A stretch of 64,000 nucleotides of DNA from Maribacter halichondriae (GTDB taxonomy: Bacteria; Bacteroidota; Bacteroidia; Flavobacteriales; Flavobacteriaceae), in NCBI RefSeq assembly GCF_027474825.1, contig NZ_CP107030.1, positions 3,478,529 to 3,542,528 of the forward strand, read 5' to 3'. A program made the position numbers and the translations under genes. How positions within the stretch are numbered: the first letter of the stretch is position 1; every line of letters starts with the position of its first letter. The notes under the pieces were generated by a model that was not told where the DNA came from, ran no database searches, and worked only from the letters and a program-made list of their open reading frames with translations. This document shows positions 34,291 to 45,049 of the stretch, one piece after another.

Positions 34291-37200
34291 TTAATCTTCC
34301 GTCAACACCCATTCCCCCTTATCCAGCAGTGGTTCGGCTTGTTTGTATTTTACGGTCTTGCTCTCGCCTGACATTACATTTTTTATGGTTACCTTTTCGT
34401 TGCGTCCAATTTTTGGCCGTTCCCTGACTATGGTTTCCGTTATTGATGGCCTACCTCCTTGATTTTGGCCAATGGCCCTGCTTTGGGCTGCACGTTCGTC
34501 ACTATTCGGGATTTCTTCTTTGCTGGTCTGAAGGTTTTCCTTAGGTCGTCTTACATTTCGTTCTTCCTGTATTTCGTTGGGATTGCCGGTTGGCAATTCT
34601 CCCTTGAAAAGGAAGGATACGACTTCTTTATTGACTTTTTCGATCATACTTTTGAAAAGTTCAAAAGCCTCGAACTTATATATCAATAAAGGATCTTTTT
34701 GTTCGTGAACGGCCAATTGCACGGACTGTTTCAATTCATCCATTTTGCGCAGGTGGGTTTTCCACGAATCATCGATAATTGCCAACGTGATATTCTTTTC
34801 AAAATCGGTTACCAACTGCTTTCCATCACTTTCATAGGCATCTTTCAGATTCGTAACAACATTCAAGGTTTTGATACCGTCCGTGAAAGGTACGACGATA
34901 CGCTCGAATTTATTGGCATTATCCTCATACACTTTTTTAATGACAGGAAAAGCGGTCTGTGCGTTGCGTTCTATTTTATTTTGATAATACTCATAGGCTG
35001 CTTTGTAAACCACATTCGCGATTTCCTGAACCCCCATTTTGGTAAAATCATTCTCGGAAATTGGGGAAGTAATGGAGAAATACTTGATTAGCTCAAATTC
35101 AAAGTTTTTGAAGTCATTGGCCGCTTTGTTGGTATCTACGATTACCTCGCAGGTATCATAGACCATGTTCGCAATATCAACTTTCAAGCGTTCACCTTGT
35201 AGTGCGTGACGTCGTCGTTTATAGACCACTTCACGTTGCGCGTTCATCACATCATCATACTCCAACAGTCGCTTACGTACCCCGAAGTTGTTCTCCTCTA
35301 CTTTTTTCTGTGCACGTTCAATGGATTTCGTCATCATCGAATGCTGAATGACCTCGCCTTCTTCCAAGCCCATTTTATCCATCATTTTGGCCACACGATC
35401 GGACCCGAAGAGACGCATAAGGTTATCTTCTAAAGAGACGTAGAATTGTGAAGACCCAGGATCGCCCTGTCGCCCTGAACGACCTCGAAGCTGTCTATCG
35501 ACCCGACGCGAATCGTGTCTTTCGGTACCTACAATGGCAAGTCCCCCAGCTTTTTTAACCTCTTCGCTAAGCTTAATATCGGTGCCACGGCCAGCCATGT
35601 TGGTGGCTATGGTAACAATGCCCGACTTACCTGCTTCGGCCACCACGTCCGCTTCTTTCTTGTGTAGTTTCGCGTTCAATACATTATGAGGGACTTTTCG
35701 AATGTTCAACATACGCGACAGAAGTTCTGAAATTTCTACGGAAGTGGTACCGATCAATATCGGTCGGCCCGCTTCAGAGAGTTTGGTGACCTCATCGATA
35801 ATCGCATTATATTTTTCACGTTTGGTCTTATAGATTAAATCGTTTCGATCGTCTCGTGCAATGGGTCGGTTGGTGGGAATTTCCATCACATCCAACTTGT
35901 ATATTTCCCAGAACTCGCCAGCTTCGGTAACGGCAGTACCGGTCATACCTGCCAATTTTCGGTACATTCTAAAGTAGTTCTGTAGCGTGACCGTGGCAAA
36001 AGTTTGGGTCAAGGCTTCTATCTTTACATTTTCCTTGGCCTCGATGGCTTGGTGTAATCCGTCGGAATATCGTCGACCATCCATAATACGGCCGGTCTGT
36101 TCATCAACGATCATCACCTTATTTTCCATCACTACATATTCCACATCCTTTTCAAAAAGGGTATAGGCCTTGAGCAACTGGCTCATCGTATGAATGCGTT
36201 CACTCTTAACAGTAAAATCCTTGAAAAGTTCCTCTTTTAGTTCGGCCTCCTTTTCGATTTCAAGGTTCTGACTTTCAATTTTTGCAATTTCCCCTCCGAT
36301 GTCTGGCATGACAAAGAAATCTTTATTATCGGCACCGGAAATATATTCAACCCCTTTGTCGGTCAATTCAATTTGATTGTTTTTCTCATCGATAACAAAT
36401 AACAGGTCTTCATCTACCTTGGGCATTTCGCGGTTATTGTCCTGCATGTAGAAGTTCTCCGTTTTTTGCAGCAACTGTTTTACGCCTTCTTCACTCAAAA
36501 ATTTAATGAGTGCTTTGTTTTTTGGAAGCCCACGGTGTACCCGTAACAATAAGAATCCTCCTTCTTTGGTGTCTCCTTCGGTAATCAGCTTTTTAGCTTC
36601 CGCCAAAACCCCAGTTAGGTGCTGCTTTTGTTTACCGACAATATCTGAAATCTTGGGCTTTAATTCGTTGAACTCGTGACGGTCGCCTTCTGGTACCGGA
36701 CCAGAAATAATTAAAGGTGTACGCGCATCGTCGATCAGTACCGAATCCACCTCATCGACAATGGCGTAATGATGAGGTCGCTGTACCAAGTCTTTTGGCG
36801 TATGCGCCATATTGTCCCTCAAGTAATCAAAACCAAACTCGTTGTTCGTACCGTAGGTGATATCGGCATTATATGCGGCACGTCGCCCTTCGGAGTTGGG
36901 TCTGTGATAATCGATACAATCGACCGAAAGACCGTGAAATTGAAAAATAGGGGCCATCCAGGCACTATCTCTTTTTGCGAGGTAGTCGTTGACGGTTACC
37001 AAATGTGAACCGTTGCCCGAAAGGGCGTTGAGATATAATGGTAGCGTGGCCACCAGGGTTTTACCTTCCCCGGTTTGCATCTCCGCAATTTTACCTTGGT
37101 GCAAACAAATACCCCCTATCAATTGTACATCGTAGTGTACCATATCCCAAGTCACCTCTTTGCCGGCGGCATCCCAAGAATTTCTCCAGATGGCATTGTC

Positions 37201-37653
37201 GCCATCCAAGGTCACATAATCCTTATCTCCAGAGAGCAATCTGTCATATTCCGAAGCGGTTACGGTCAAGGTCTCATTATCTTTAAAACGCTTGGCGGTC
37301 TCCTTAACTACGGCGAAGGCCTCGGGTAAAATCTCGTTAAGGGTATCTTCGGAGATTTTGTAAAGTTCTTCTTTCAAGGTATCGATTTCCCCATAAAGTT
37401 CTTCGTTCTTATCGATATCCAAAGAGGCTTTGACCTCTTCCTGTAACTCCTCTATCTTGGCATCGATTTCCTTGGAGTTTTCTTTGATCTTAACCTTGAA
37501 GGTCGCTGTCTTTGCCCGAAGTTCGTCGTGACTTAGACCTTCCAAAGCAGATTCGAACGATTTTATTTGATTGACCAAAGGTTGTAGTTCTTTCACATCT
37601 TTTTTAGACTTATCACCTACAAAAGCCTTTAGTACAGAATTTATAAAACTCAT
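34291..37653 (-). CDS. secA: Preprotein translocase ATPase SecA
   Basis: An 1120-residue motor of the Sec pathway. Walker A is at about 192-199 ([10 protein letters not shown]), Walker [16 protein letters not shown] at about 300, motif III and VI with [13 protein letters not shown] and [17 protein letters not shown], then the helical scaffold domain. It is longer than the E. coli protein because of inserts near residues 40-110 and 320-470, as in other Bacteroidota. The C-terminus is a Lys-rich beta segment ([20 protein letters not shown]) without the cysteine-rich SecB-binding motif. Monocistronic, with a 375-bp leader region upstream and the structured repeat downstream. Confidence 0.97.
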   Translation of the reverse strand: MSFINSVLKAFVGDKSKKDVKELQPLVNQIKSFESALEGLSHDELRAKTATFKVKIKENSKEIDAKIEELQEEVKASLDIDKNEELYGEIDTLKEELYKISEDTLNEILPEAFAVVKETAKRFKDNETLTVTASEYDRLLSGDKDYVTLDGDNAIWRNSWDAAGKEVTWDMVHYDVQLIGGICLHQGKIAEMQTGEGKTLVATLPLYLNALSGNGSHLVTVNDYLAKRDSAWMAPIFQFHGLSVDCIDYHRPNSEGRRAAYNADITYGTNNEFGFDYLRDNMAHTPKDLVQRPHHYAIVDEVDSVLIDDARTPLIISGPVPEGDRHEFNELKPKISDIVGKQKQHLTGVLAEAKKLITEGDTKEGGFLLLRVHRGLPKNKALIKFLSEEGVKQLLQKTENFYMQDNNREMPKVDEDLLFVIDEKNNQIELTDKGVEYISGADNKDFFVMPDIGGEIAKIESQNLEIEKEAELKEELFKDFTVKSERIHTMSQLLKAYTLFEKDVEYVVMENKVMIVDEQTGRIMDGRRYSDGLHQAIEAKENVKIEALTQTFATVTLQNYFRMYRKLAGMTGTAVTEAGEFWEIYKLDVMEIPTNRPIARDDRNDLIYKTKREKYNAIIDEVTKLSEAGRPILIGTTSVEISELLSRMLNIRKVPHNVLNAKLHKKEADVVAEAGKSGIVTIATNMAGRGTDIKLSEEVKKAGGLAIVGTERHDSRRVDRQLRGRSGRQGDPGSSQFYVSLEDNLMRLFGSDRVAKMMDKMGLEEGEVIQHSMMTKSIERAQKKVEENNFGVRKRLLEYDDVMNAQREVVYKRRRHALQGERLKVDIANMVYDTCEVIVDTNKAANDFKNFEFELIKYFSITSPISENDFTKMGVQEIANVVYKAAYEYYQNKIERNAQTAFPVIKKVYEDNANKFERIVVPFTDGIKTLNVVTNLKDAYESDGKQLVTDFEKNITLAIIDDSWKTHLRKMDELKQSVQLAVHEQKDPLLIYKFEAFELFKSMIEKVNKEVVSFLFKGELPTGNPNEIQEERNVRRPKENLQTSKEEIPNSDERAAQSRAIGQNQGGRPSITETIVRERPKIGRNEKVTIKNVMSGESKTVKYKQAEPLLDKGEWVLTED

Positions 37654-38027
37654 AATATGCTATTATTTATTGGAAAAACAGGTCGATGAAAAACCACAGA
37701 CTGTTTTGAAATATGTAAAACATAGGTCTTTTCGACCAACGGGTATTGGTTAGCAAAAGGCATTCCAGTTTGTGAATACCTGTAAAACATGACAAAAGCC
37801 TGCCAAAATTACCGAGAACTTTCCCTAAGGTCATAATCCTACCTGCGAAGGTAACATTTTGCCCTCTAATTTCGTCTTTTTTCCTCATCATAGCTAGGGC
37901 TATGATTCAAAAAAAAACTTCATTATAGAATAAAAGCTTTGCTTCTCGGTTCATGATTAAGACCTTGGGGAAAGTTCAAAAAAAAAGTCTCCTAAGAGAC
38001 TTTTTTGATTCAATTAACGTAATGGTA
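37654..38027 (-). other. Upstream region of secA without a credible gene
   Basis: These 374 bp separate secA from the DUF2795 gene. They hold the terminator of the latter (37979-38008) and a small hairpin CATAGC/GCTATG near 37888-37903. A 74-codon open frame at 37667-37891 has no leader, domain or neighbour support and I do not regard it as a gene. The region probably carries the secA promoter and leader. Confidence 0.5.
37979..38008 (-). terminator. Terminator after the DUF2795 gene
   Basis: Stem GTCTC/GAGAC with a 4-nt loop, extended by A6/T6 pairs (37981-38006), giving a T run in the minus direction. It lies about 20 bp past the DUF2795 stop. Confidence 0.8.
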
Positions 38028-38252
38028 TTAATATTCGTCCTCGTTCCAGAGGTAATCTTCTTCTGTAGGATAGTCTGGCCAAATTTCTTCGATGGACTCG
38101 TATATCTCGCCACCTTCCTCTTCCATTGATTGAAGGTTTTCTACAACCTCAAGGGGAGCTCCCGTACGGATGGAATAATCGATTAATTCATCCTTTGTGG
38201 CCGGCCATGGTGCGTCGCTCAAATAAGACGCTAGTTCTAATGTCCAATACAT
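38028..38252 (-). CDS. DUF2795 small acidic protein
   Basis: A 74-residue, very acidic protein with the DUF2795 pattern: WTLELASYLSDAPWPATKDE followed by LIDYSIRTGAPLEVVENLQSM. The C-terminal tail of about 25 residues (EIWPDYPTEEDYLWNEDEY) is rich in Asp, Glu and Tyr. Highly conserved in Flavobacteriia by general knowledge, cytosolic, function unknown. It has its own terminator, so it is probably monocistronic. Confidence 0.9.
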   Translation of the reverse strand: MYWTLELASYLSDAPWPATKDELIDYSIRTGAPLEVVENLQSMEEEGGEIYESIEEIWPDYPTEEDYLWNEDEY

Positions 38253-38390
38253 TGTAATAGTTTGATTTTAAAATTTTTGCAAAAGTAATTTTTTAAAGCA
38301 AATAGCCAACTTTTTTAGGAAGTATTTCGACTATTTTATCAACAATGACTTTTGCCTGAATAAATTGATAACGAAGAAATTTCGGATTTA

Positions 38391-38965
38391 TTAGACCTTT
38401 TTTTCAGGAATCCATTTAATTTCCTCTGCCTGTAAATCTTTGGACAACTTTCGTGCCAAGACGAACAGATAATCGGAGAGTCTATTGATGTATGTAAGCA
38501 CCCTTTCGTCAAAAGGCTCATTTTCGTGAAGATGTGATGCTAGACGTTCAGCCCTGCGGCAGACGGTTCGCGCGATATGACAGTATGACACGGTGGTATG
38601 CCCACCAGGAAGTATAAAATGGGTCATAGGAGGTAGGGCCTCATCATTAGTATCCATTTCTTTTTCTAAAAATACAATGTCGTCCGTATTAATTTTAGGG
38701 ATATTGAGCCGTTCTTTTCCACTTTTTAAAAGGGCTTTTTTTGGATCTGTTGCCAAAATGGCTCCCACCGTGAACAATTTCTCTTGAATCAGCATTATGG
38801 TTTTTTTGAGCGATCATCAATATCTTGGTCGCGAAGAAGGCCTAACCAAGAATTCAGCTCATCTACCGTACCGTAACTTTCGATGCGTATGTGATGTTTC
38901 TTGACACGCGTACCTCCAAAAAGGGCCGTCGTACCATTGTCTCCAGTTTTAGTATAGATTTTCAT
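38391..38965 (-). CDS. Cob(I)alamin adenosyltransferase (PduO type), frameshifted
   Basis: Makes adenosylcobalamin from cob(I)alamin and ATP. The first segment begins [20 protein letters not shown], the ATP-binding N-terminal motif, with [20 protein letters not shown]. After a stop in an A7 run (38803-38809) the other frame continues with [42 protein letters not shown] (as separate motifs) and the terminal [15 protein letters not shown]. One extra A gives 191 residues, the normal size. It supplies the cofactor of methylmalonyl-CoA mutase, the partner of the MeaB at the left edge, though the genes are 38 kb apart. Confidence 0.9.
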
Positions 38966-39040
38966 GATTGAAGTTCAAGTGCAAATTCAAATGTCAGGAC
39001 TTTCCAAGTAACGTTGTTCAAAAATTCAATCCCCCAGGTC

Positions 39041-39181
39041 TTATTCATCCTCTTTTTTGGTCTTACGGGAATAACCATCCATAAATTTTCTAGACTTGCG
39101 TTTTCTTGACCTGCTTCTATTTGTGATTGAAATCACCAAGTAGATCGCAGCTACGATTCCCAGTACAACATACATGTTCAT
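39041..39181 (-). CDS. 46-residue basic membrane protein
   Basis: Start ATG at 39181 (or 39175), stop at 39041. One hydrophobic helix (about 3-19, MYVVLGIVAAIYLVISI), then a strongly basic tail (NRSRSRKRKSRKF) and a mixed-charge end (RKTKKEDE). Such helix-plus-basic-tail proteins are common but poorly annotated in Flavobacteriaceae. It lies 38 bp downstream of the methyltransferase-like gene on the same strand, so probably shares its transcript. Function unknown. Confidence 0.55.
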   Translation of the reverse strand: MNMYVVLGIVAAIYLVISITNRSRSRKRKSRKFMDGYSRKTKKEDE

Positions 39182-39219
39182 TTTTGAAACTCTCTTAGAA
39201 TTATGCTAAAATTACAGGA

Positions 39220-39715
39220 TTAAATTCGAATCTTAAAATGCTCTTTGGCTTGCTCTTTCCTGAAAAATATCACTCCGCAATAGAATAGGTCGAGAGTGAC
39301 GGTTACTTTTTCATGTGCCTTGATGGCTTCCCAATAGATTGACAAACTTTTTGATTTATAAATATTGTTTACCAAGACGATAGTATCATTATGAATTTCA
39401 CCAAATAACCTAAGCTCTTGGGATTCTTTCTCTTGAACATCCAAAAAGATAAGGTCACAGGGGACAAGGTCAAATTTCATGTTCGGATATTTGGACGAAA
39501 TTTGCTCACGTAACGCTTCACTGTTGGCATTCAGACCAATACTTTTTACATTGAAATAGGAAATACTTTTCAATAATACATTCAACGACTTTTTAGAATC
39601 CAATTTTTGCTTGGAATACAAACATTTCGTGACATATTGATAGATAAAAGGAGTGCACCCCGTGTTGGTTCGTAGAGGTTAGGAGGAATTTCAGATACTG
39701 AAAAAATCTGGGCAT
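39220..39715 (-). CDS. Short SAM-methyltransferase-like protein, frameshifted
   Basis: Two frames join into about 165 residues. The N-terminus reads MPRFFQYLKFLLTSTNQHGV then HSPFIYQYVTKCLYSK, and the C-terminus ends EKVTVTLDLFYCGVIFFRKE and QAKEHFKIRI. Both ends match a Flavobacteriia family annotated as class I methyltransferases, but the middle is short and lacks a clear glycine-rich SAM motif, so catalysis is doubtful. The break is at a CTCC near 39642-39650; two missing C restore the frame (one extra base is an alternative). The start is inferred from the N-terminal match; structured repeat copy 2 lies 36 bp upstream. Confidence 0.65.
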
Positions 39716-39750
39716 TGCTTCAAGGGTTAGTTGCCACCTATATGGTCGGG

Positions 39751-39826
39751 GCTTTCAACCCCTCCGTCTTCCCGTCCGCTAATGGCGGACGGGAATCCAC
39801 CTCCCTTCGTCTGAGGGGAGGAGCCG
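39751..39826. repeat. Structured dispersed repeat, copy 2
   Basis: A 76-bp element sharing its first 20 bases and its last part with copy 1 (34182-34258). First hairpin TCCCGTCCGC (39770-39779) with GCGGACGGGA (39785-39794): the changes relative to copy 1 (TA to CG on one arm, TA to CG on the other) keep the pairing. The second hairpin keeps one G.T pair. It lies between the stop of the ABC-F gene and the start of the methyltransferase-like gene. Confidence 0.85.
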
Positions 39827-39906
39827 AAATAACTCACAAGTTGAAAATTTATGAACAACATTGCAATTATCAATTTTCTTTAATCTTTAAAATAAATGTT
39901 CTGGGG

Positions 39907-41777
39907 TTACTCCAACATCGCTGAAAGCTCAAACCAACGCTCCGTTTTTTGGTCGATAGCGTTCGAAATTTCTTTGAGTTCGACGGATAGTTTATCGATT
40001 TCTTCTCCTGAAAGTGTACCGTCGGTAAATTGATGCTGTAATTCTACCTTTTTTGTCTCTAATTTTTGAATCTCTTTTTCTAAGGTTTTATGCTCTTTTT
40101 GTTCCAAATAGGTCAATTTTGGTGCCTTTTCATCACTTTTCCAGCTATTTTTGGACTTTTTTACCTCATTTTGTTTTTCGGCCCTGTTCTCTATTATGGC
40201 ACTATCCTCATAGGCCCGGAAGTCGGAATAATTCCCTGGAAAATTTTCTACTACGGCATCCCCCCGAAAAACGAAAAGATGGTCGACGATCTTATCCATG
40301 AAATATCGATCATGGGAAACGACTATCAGACATCCCGGAAAATCAAGCAAGAAACTCTCCAATACGTTCAAGGTCACAATGTCGAGATCGTTCGTTGGTT
40401 CATCCAAAATCAAAAAATTTGGATTTTGAATCAACACTGTACACAGATATAATCGTTTGCGTTCACCACCGCTTAGCTTTTCAACAAAATCATATTGTTT
40501 TTTTCGGTCAAAAAGAAAGCGTTCCAATAATTGTTGTGCCGAGATCTGTCTTCCTTTTTTTAGGGGAATAAAATCCCCGAAATCGCGAATGACATCAATG
40601 ACTTTTTGGCCTTCTTTGATGGTAATTCCTTTTTGGGTGTAATACCCGAATTTAATGGTGTCGCCTACCACCACTTTACCAGCGTCTGGGGTGTCGGTTC
40701 CTGCGATGATATTCAAAAAAGTGGATTTACCCGTACCGTTCTTTCCGATAACTCCGACCCGTTCCCCCTTGGTAAATACGTAATCGAATTTTTCAAGTAT
40801 TGGTTTGTCGGGATAGGATTTCGATACTTTATGAAGCTCCAAAATTTTGCTACCGACACGCTCCATGTTTATTTCCAGTTGTACCTCATGTTCTTTTCGA
40901 CGCTGATTGGCCTTTTCCTTGATCTGATGAAAATCATCGATGCGCGATTTTGACTTTGTTGTACGTGCTTTGGGCTGTCTTCGCATCCAGTCCAATTCCT
41001 TTTTGAAAAGGAGTTTTGACTTGTGCTGCTCTACCTCTTCCTGCTCGATTCGGGCTTCTTTCTTTTCTAAATAATAGGAATAATTTCCTTTATACGGATA
41101 TAACGTCCCGTTGTCCAATTCGATGATCTCGTTACAGACCCGCTCCAAAAAATAGCGGTCATGCGTTACCATCAACAAGGTCATATTCTCTTTGGCGAAA
41201 TACTGTTCGAGCCATTCGATCATTTCAAGATCAAGGTGGTTGGTGGGCTCATCTAAAATCAAGAGTTCCGGCCTGTTAATGAGCGCATCGGCCAGGGCCA
41301 ATCGTTTTTTTGGCCACCTGAAAGTTTCCCGACACTTGCATGAAGGTCTTCCAACTTTAGTTTGAACAAAATCTGTTTGTATTGTGTTTCGAAATCCCAA
41401 GCGTTGAAGCGCTCCATGGCCTCGAAGGCTTTTTGGTAGGCATCTGCATCTTCAGGATTTTGGAGGGCTTCCTCATATTTTCGGATGACCTTTAAAACTT
41501 CATTGTCAGAGGCGAAGATGGTCTGCTCAACCGTTAAATCCGGATTCAAATTCGGCTCCTGTTCCAAATACGATACCCGAATGCCTTTACGAAAATTGAC
41601 CTGGCCAGTATCTGGAGTATCATTTCCAGCCAGAATATTGAGAATGGAAGTTTTCCCTGTACCGTTCTTGGCAATCAGGGCGATTTTTTGGTCTTTATTG
41701 ATTCCGAAGGAAATGCCTTCAAAAAGTACGAGTTCACCATACGATTTTGAGATGTTCTCTACCGTAACAAGATTCAT
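39907..41777 (-). CDS. ABC-F family ATPase (Uup/Ttg-like), frameshifted
   Basis: Ribosome-associated twin-ATPase, no membrane part. The first half has Walker A IAKNGTGKTS and signature KLSGGQ; it breaks in an A7 run (41307-41313). The second frame resumes RLALADALINRPELLILDEP, TNHLDLEMIEWL, then the linker, the second Walker A GKNGTGKST, LSGGERKRLYL and ILDEPTNDLD, and a C-terminal coiled coil (about 540-620). One extra A gives 623 residues, the family length. The start at 41777 overlaps the DUF4105 stop by 4 bp. ABC-F proteins modulate translation; the coiled-coil C-terminus points to the Uup group. Confidence 0.9.
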
Positions 41778-42958
41778 GAAGCTATTTTTTTGGCACTGGT
41801 GTAAAACTTCCAAAGATAGAGGTAACGTGCGGCTAAAGCAATCATTATAGGAATCAATACTGGCGAAAATTCTTGAACACCAAACACCCAGAAACAGAGC
41901 ATCAGACCTAAAAGCCCCAGTAATATGAGGAAATAATTTTTGATTTTAGGGTTTGACTTTTTTCTCAAAACTAAAAAGGAAAGTATCAGGTTTAAAGGAA
42001 AGGCCCATAAAATATTATAGTTCTGTACTGTCCAGATATGGTCGGTCAAAAACCATAGAAAGAATATAAGTGACCCTGCTTGCCCCGTAATCAGAAAAAT
42101 ACTAAAATCAAGCGCACGACTTCTTTTGGCTTTTTTGAAATCTGAATAAGTAATCCCCAAAATTATAATTGAAAAAATCAATGAAAGAAATAGGGGGGAG
42201 GTAAAGAAATTGAATCTATTTTTTTCAGGAGAAGCCTCAAAGAGCGGTTTCGCCTCTTCGGCTAAGTCGGTACCATTGAGTTTGGCCATTTCAAATTGGC
42301 GCATTACATAAATTGGTAGATAGAGATGTTCTTTGGGAGTCGCTTTTCGATCAATATCAGCGCCCAACGCTAGGTCAATGCCAAAAGCGCCCCAAGAATT
42401 CTTTTTAATGTGTTGATGCACAAGTTCTCGAAACGAATAGCGTTGATCGATATAATTTGGGTCAAAAAGCAATTTGTCCCCAAAATTTTCCTCCAGCACG
42501 AACCAGATCTTTGTTGCACAGTTGTTGGAGAAATAATCGTAGGCATAGGTTTTGTTCTCAGGCAGGTTATTGTTTTCAAGGTATTTGAAGAGTTTGGTCT
42601 TTTCCGGTAATGAAAGATTCAGTGCTTGTTCCGTGACCCAGCGGTTGGTCAGTTTATAATCCCTGAGGTACGATTCAAAACCTTCACGTACCAACAAATA
42701 ATCCATTCGGCCTTGCGAAAATTTCAGGTAGAAATTTTCGCCCCTTGTATCGAAAACCCCATAATTATAGACTACATCAATACCCAAAGTAGGGTCTTGC
42801 ACCCGAATGGCACTATGACCGAATGCGGTGTACAAAATATCGCCTGGGCCACTGGTCAATAAACTGATTTTGGAAAGTGGCGATAACTCTGGCACCTGTA
42901 GAAAGCCGGTTATTGGAATCAAAAAAAGTATAAGGAAGAGCCATTTTTTTAATCGCAT
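41774..42958 (-). CDS. DUF4105 membrane protein (possible lipoprotein N-acyltransferase)
   Basis: A 394-residue protein: signal peptide (1-20), periplasmic DUF4105 domain (about 25-230), then five transmembrane helices (about 255-390). The domain has the His motif TAFGHSAIRV and the Cys motif YFSNNCATKIW, resembling a papain-like Cys/His pair. From memory, a DUF4105 protein of Bacteroides was reported as the lipoprotein N-acyltransferase Lnb; I cannot verify that this one is orthologous. That role would suit a genome with so many lipoproteins. Its stop overlaps the start of the ABC-F gene by 4 bp. Confidence 0.85.
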   Translation of the reverse strand: MRLKKWLFLILFLIPITGFLQVPELSPLSKISLLTSGPGDILYTAFGHSAIRVQDPTLGIDVVYNYGVFDTRGENFYLKFSQGRMDYLLVREGFESYLRDYKLTNRWVTEQALNLSLPEKTKLFKYLENNNLPENKTYAYDYFSNNCATKIWFVLEENFGDKLLFDPNYIDQRYSFRELVHQHIKKNSWGAFGIDLALGADIDRKATPKEHLYLPIYVMRQFEMAKLNGTDLAEEAKPLFEASPEKNRFNFFTSPLFLSLIFSIIILGITYSDFKKAKRSRALDFSIFLITGQAGSLIFFLWFLTDHIWTVQNYNILWAFPLNLILSFLVLRKKSNPKIKNYFLILLGLLGLMLCFWVFGVQEFSPVLIPIMIALAARYLYLWKFYTSAKKIAS

Positions 42959-43058
42959 GGTACGGTACGGAAATATTTTAGCAAATATCCGAATAAAATG
43001 TGGCTCTAAAATCGCAACCGAAAAATTATACTATTTTTACCGAAATCAACACCTAATC

Positions 43059-43805
43059 ATGAAGAGACATATTTCGAACCTTATAACGTTGATGAACGTT
43101 TTTTGCGGCTGTGTCGCGGTCGTGTTTGCGGTCTTGAACCAGTTGGAATTGGCCGCAACATTCATGTTTTTGGGAATTATCTTTGATTTTTTTGATGGAC
43201 TGGCCGCCCGAATTCTTGATGTGAAAAGCGATCTGGGGCTACAATTGGATTCTCTTGCCGATGTCATCACCAGTGGTCTGGTGCCCGGCATTGTCATGTT
43301 CCAATTATTGGGTATGAGTATGAGCGGCGGATGGAATATCGATTTATCTTCCGAAATGGCCGATTCGACTTTCTGGGTTGGGCTGAAGGTGGCGCCACTT
43401 CCTTTTATCGGTTTTTTAATCACGATGGCTTCTGCCTATCGCCTGGCCAAGTTCAATTTAGACGAAGATCAACAGGATTCTTTTGTGGGGCTTCCGACTC
43501 CGGCCAATGCACTGTTGATTGTTTCCTTGCCTTTGATTCTTTTATATCATAATAATGATTTTCTAAACGGAATCATTTTGAACCAGTGGTTTTTGATCGG
43601 CATGACATTGCTCAGCTGTTATTTACTAAATTCCAAAATAGAGCTCTTCGCCCTTAAATTCAAAAACTGGAGTTTTAAGGACAATGCCCTGCGTTATATT
43701 TTCATCATTATCAGTTTGGTACTTTTGGTTACGATGCAATTTTTAGCGGTACCGATTATTATCGTGTTCTATATCGTGAGTTCGTTGCTGGCCAAGGAAG
43801 AGTAG
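43059..43805 (+). CDS. pssA: CDP-diacylglycerol-serine O-phosphatidyltransferase
   Basis: A 248-residue integral membrane enzyme that makes phosphatidylserine, the precursor of phosphatidylethanolamine. The CDP-alcohol phosphotransferase motif is present in DFFDGLAARILDVKSDLG and QLDSLADVI (D-x2-D-G-x2-A-R-x8-G-x3-D-x3-D). About six to eight helices follow. ATG 43059 was chosen because MKRHISNLITLMNVFCG is the usual N-terminus; the longer open frame upstream overlaps the divergent gene's leader and has no family match. Confidence 0.93.
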   Translation: MKRHISNLITLMNVFCGCVAVVFAVLNQLELAATFMFLGIIFDFFDGLAARILDVKSDLGLQLDSLADVITSGLVPGIVMFQLLGMSMSGGWNIDLSSEMADSTFWVGLKVAPLPFIGFLITMASAYRLAKFNLDEDQQDSFVGLPTPANALLIVSLPLILLYHNNDFLNGIILNQWFLIGMTLLSCYLLNSKIELFALKFKNWSFKDNALRYIFIIISLVLLVTMQFLAVPIIIVFYIVSSLLAKEE

Positions 43806-43834
43806 TATCGAAAAAACTTCCTTTTTCGGAAAGC

Positions 43835-44575
43835 CTAAAAGTCCAACTTCTTTTTCCTAAGCTCGAAATTTTGGCCCAAATACACCTTACGCACCATTTC
43901 GTCGGCGGCAAGATCTTCGGGAATTCCTGATTTCAGAATACCTCCTTCGAACATGAGGTACGAACGTTCGGTAATGGCCAAGGTCTCTTGTACATTGTGG
44001 TCGGTAATGAGAATACCGATGTTCTTGTTCTTGAGTTGTGCTACGATGCGTTGAATATCTTCTACGGCGACTGGGTCTACTCCTGCAAAAGGTTCATCCA
44101 ACAAAATGAATTTTGGGTCTGTGGCCAAGGCGCGTGCTATTTCCGTACGACGGCGTTCGCCGCCCGAGAGCAAGTCGCCACGGTTTTTGCGAATATGGCC
44201 CAATCCGAATTCCTCGATAAGTGACTCCATCTTGATTTCTTGCTCTTTCTTGCTCAGTTTGGTCAATTGAAGTACACTGAGAATATTCTTCTCGACACTC
44301 AACTTTCGAAAAACGGATGCCTCTTGGGCGAGATAACCAATGCCGTTCTGGGCACGCTTGTACATTGGATATTTCGTAATCTCCATGTCGTCGAGGTAAA
44401 TATTTCCACCATTTGGTTTTACAAGACCGACGATCATATAAAATGAAGTCGTCTTTCCAGCACCGTTTGGCCCTAAAAGCCCCACGATTTCGCCCTGATT
44501 GACTTCCAAAGAAATACCTTTCACAACCTGGCGGCCGCGATACGATTTCATAATATTTTCTGCTCTAAGCTTCAT
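43835..44575 (-). CDS. lptB: LPS export ABC transporter ATP-binding protein
   Basis: A 246-residue ATPase that powers lipopolysaccharide extraction from the inner membrane together with LptFG. Walker [13 protein letters not shown]-loop [15 protein letters not shown] (typical of LptB), signature LLSGGERRR, Walker [14 protein letters not shown], switch His in [11 protein letters not shown]. Length and the ASVFRKL segment distinguish it from branched-chain amino acid ATPases. The LptFG genes are not in the window. 123 bp separate it from the upstream tatC/CMD genes. Confidence 0.94.
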   Translation of the reverse strand: MKLRAENIMKSYRGRQVVKGISLEVNQGEIVGLLGPNGAGKTTSFYMIVGLVKPNGGNIYLDDMEITKYPMYKRAQNGIGYLAQEASVFRKLSVEKNILSVLQLTKLSKKEQEIKMESLIEEFGLGHIRKNRGDLLSGGERRRTEIARALATDPKFILLDEPFAGVDPVAVEDIQRIVAQLKNKNIGILITDHNVQETLAITERSYLMFEGGILKSGIPEDLAADEMVRKVYLGQNFELRKKKLDF

Positions 44576-44698
44576 TTGTAAAGTTCAAGTCCAAGCGCAA
44601 CAGTCAAATTAAAAAAAATTATATTCTCAGATACTTACACTAAAGACGTTTTCAAAACTACCTCTTGACAATGGCATTCGAAAATAATTACGTTTTAA

Positions 44699-45049
44699 TT
44701 AACCTTCATGTTGCTCCAAGGCTTCCCAATATTCGTAAGCCCTTCGCAAATGGGGTACTACGATTGTGCCGCCCACTAAGGTTGCAATCCCCAAGGTTTC
44801 CATGACTTCTTCCTTTGAGGCTCCCGCTTCTTTAGAATGTTCCAAATGATATCTAACACAGTCATCGCATCGTAAAACTGTCGACGCCACGAGCCCTAAA
44901 AGTTCTTTGGTCTTTACATCCAAGACTCCTTTAGCGTATGCATTCGTATCCAGATTAAAAATACGCTTGATAATTTTATTGTTATCGGCCAATAATTTTT
45001 CGTTCATTTTCGAACGGTAGGCATTGAATTCTTCGACTTTGTCAGGCAT
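44699..45049 (-). CDS. Carboxymuconolactone decarboxylase/AhpD-like protein
   Basis: A 116-residue helical protein with the AhpD-like redox motif: LRCDDCVRYHLEHSKEAG gives CxxC followed by His, preceded by an acidic residue pattern, and ATLVGGTIVVPHLRRA at the end. This supports peroxidase or disulfide-reductase activity rather than true decarboxylation. The start overlaps the end of tatC by 8 bp, so it is in the kdsD-tatC transcript. Cytosolic. Confidence 0.9.
   Translation of the reverse strand: MPDKVEEFNAYRSKMNEKLLADNNKIIKRIFNLDTNAYAKGVLDVKTKELLGLVASTVLRCDDCVRYHLEHSKEAGASKEEVMETLGIATLVGGTIVVPHLRRAYEYWEALEQHEG

Noticed and set aside
37667..37891. 74-codon open frame upstream of secA on the minus strand.
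   Set aside because: No recognisable domain, leader or neighbour support, odd composition, and position in a promoter region.
1..38965. Both cobalamin-related genes (meaB and the adenosyltransferase) are frameshifted, which could suggest loss of the methylmalonyl-CoA pathway.
   Set aside because: Unrelated genes (recQ, ABC-F, a histidine kinase) are broken in the same way, by single-base losses in homopolymers, so a common technical cause explains it better.
42828..43058. N-terminal extension of the phosphatidylserine synthase by about 77 residues.
   Set aside because: The extension covers the divergent DUF4105 gene start and promoter region and lacks family similarity; ATG 43059 gives the normal N-terminus.
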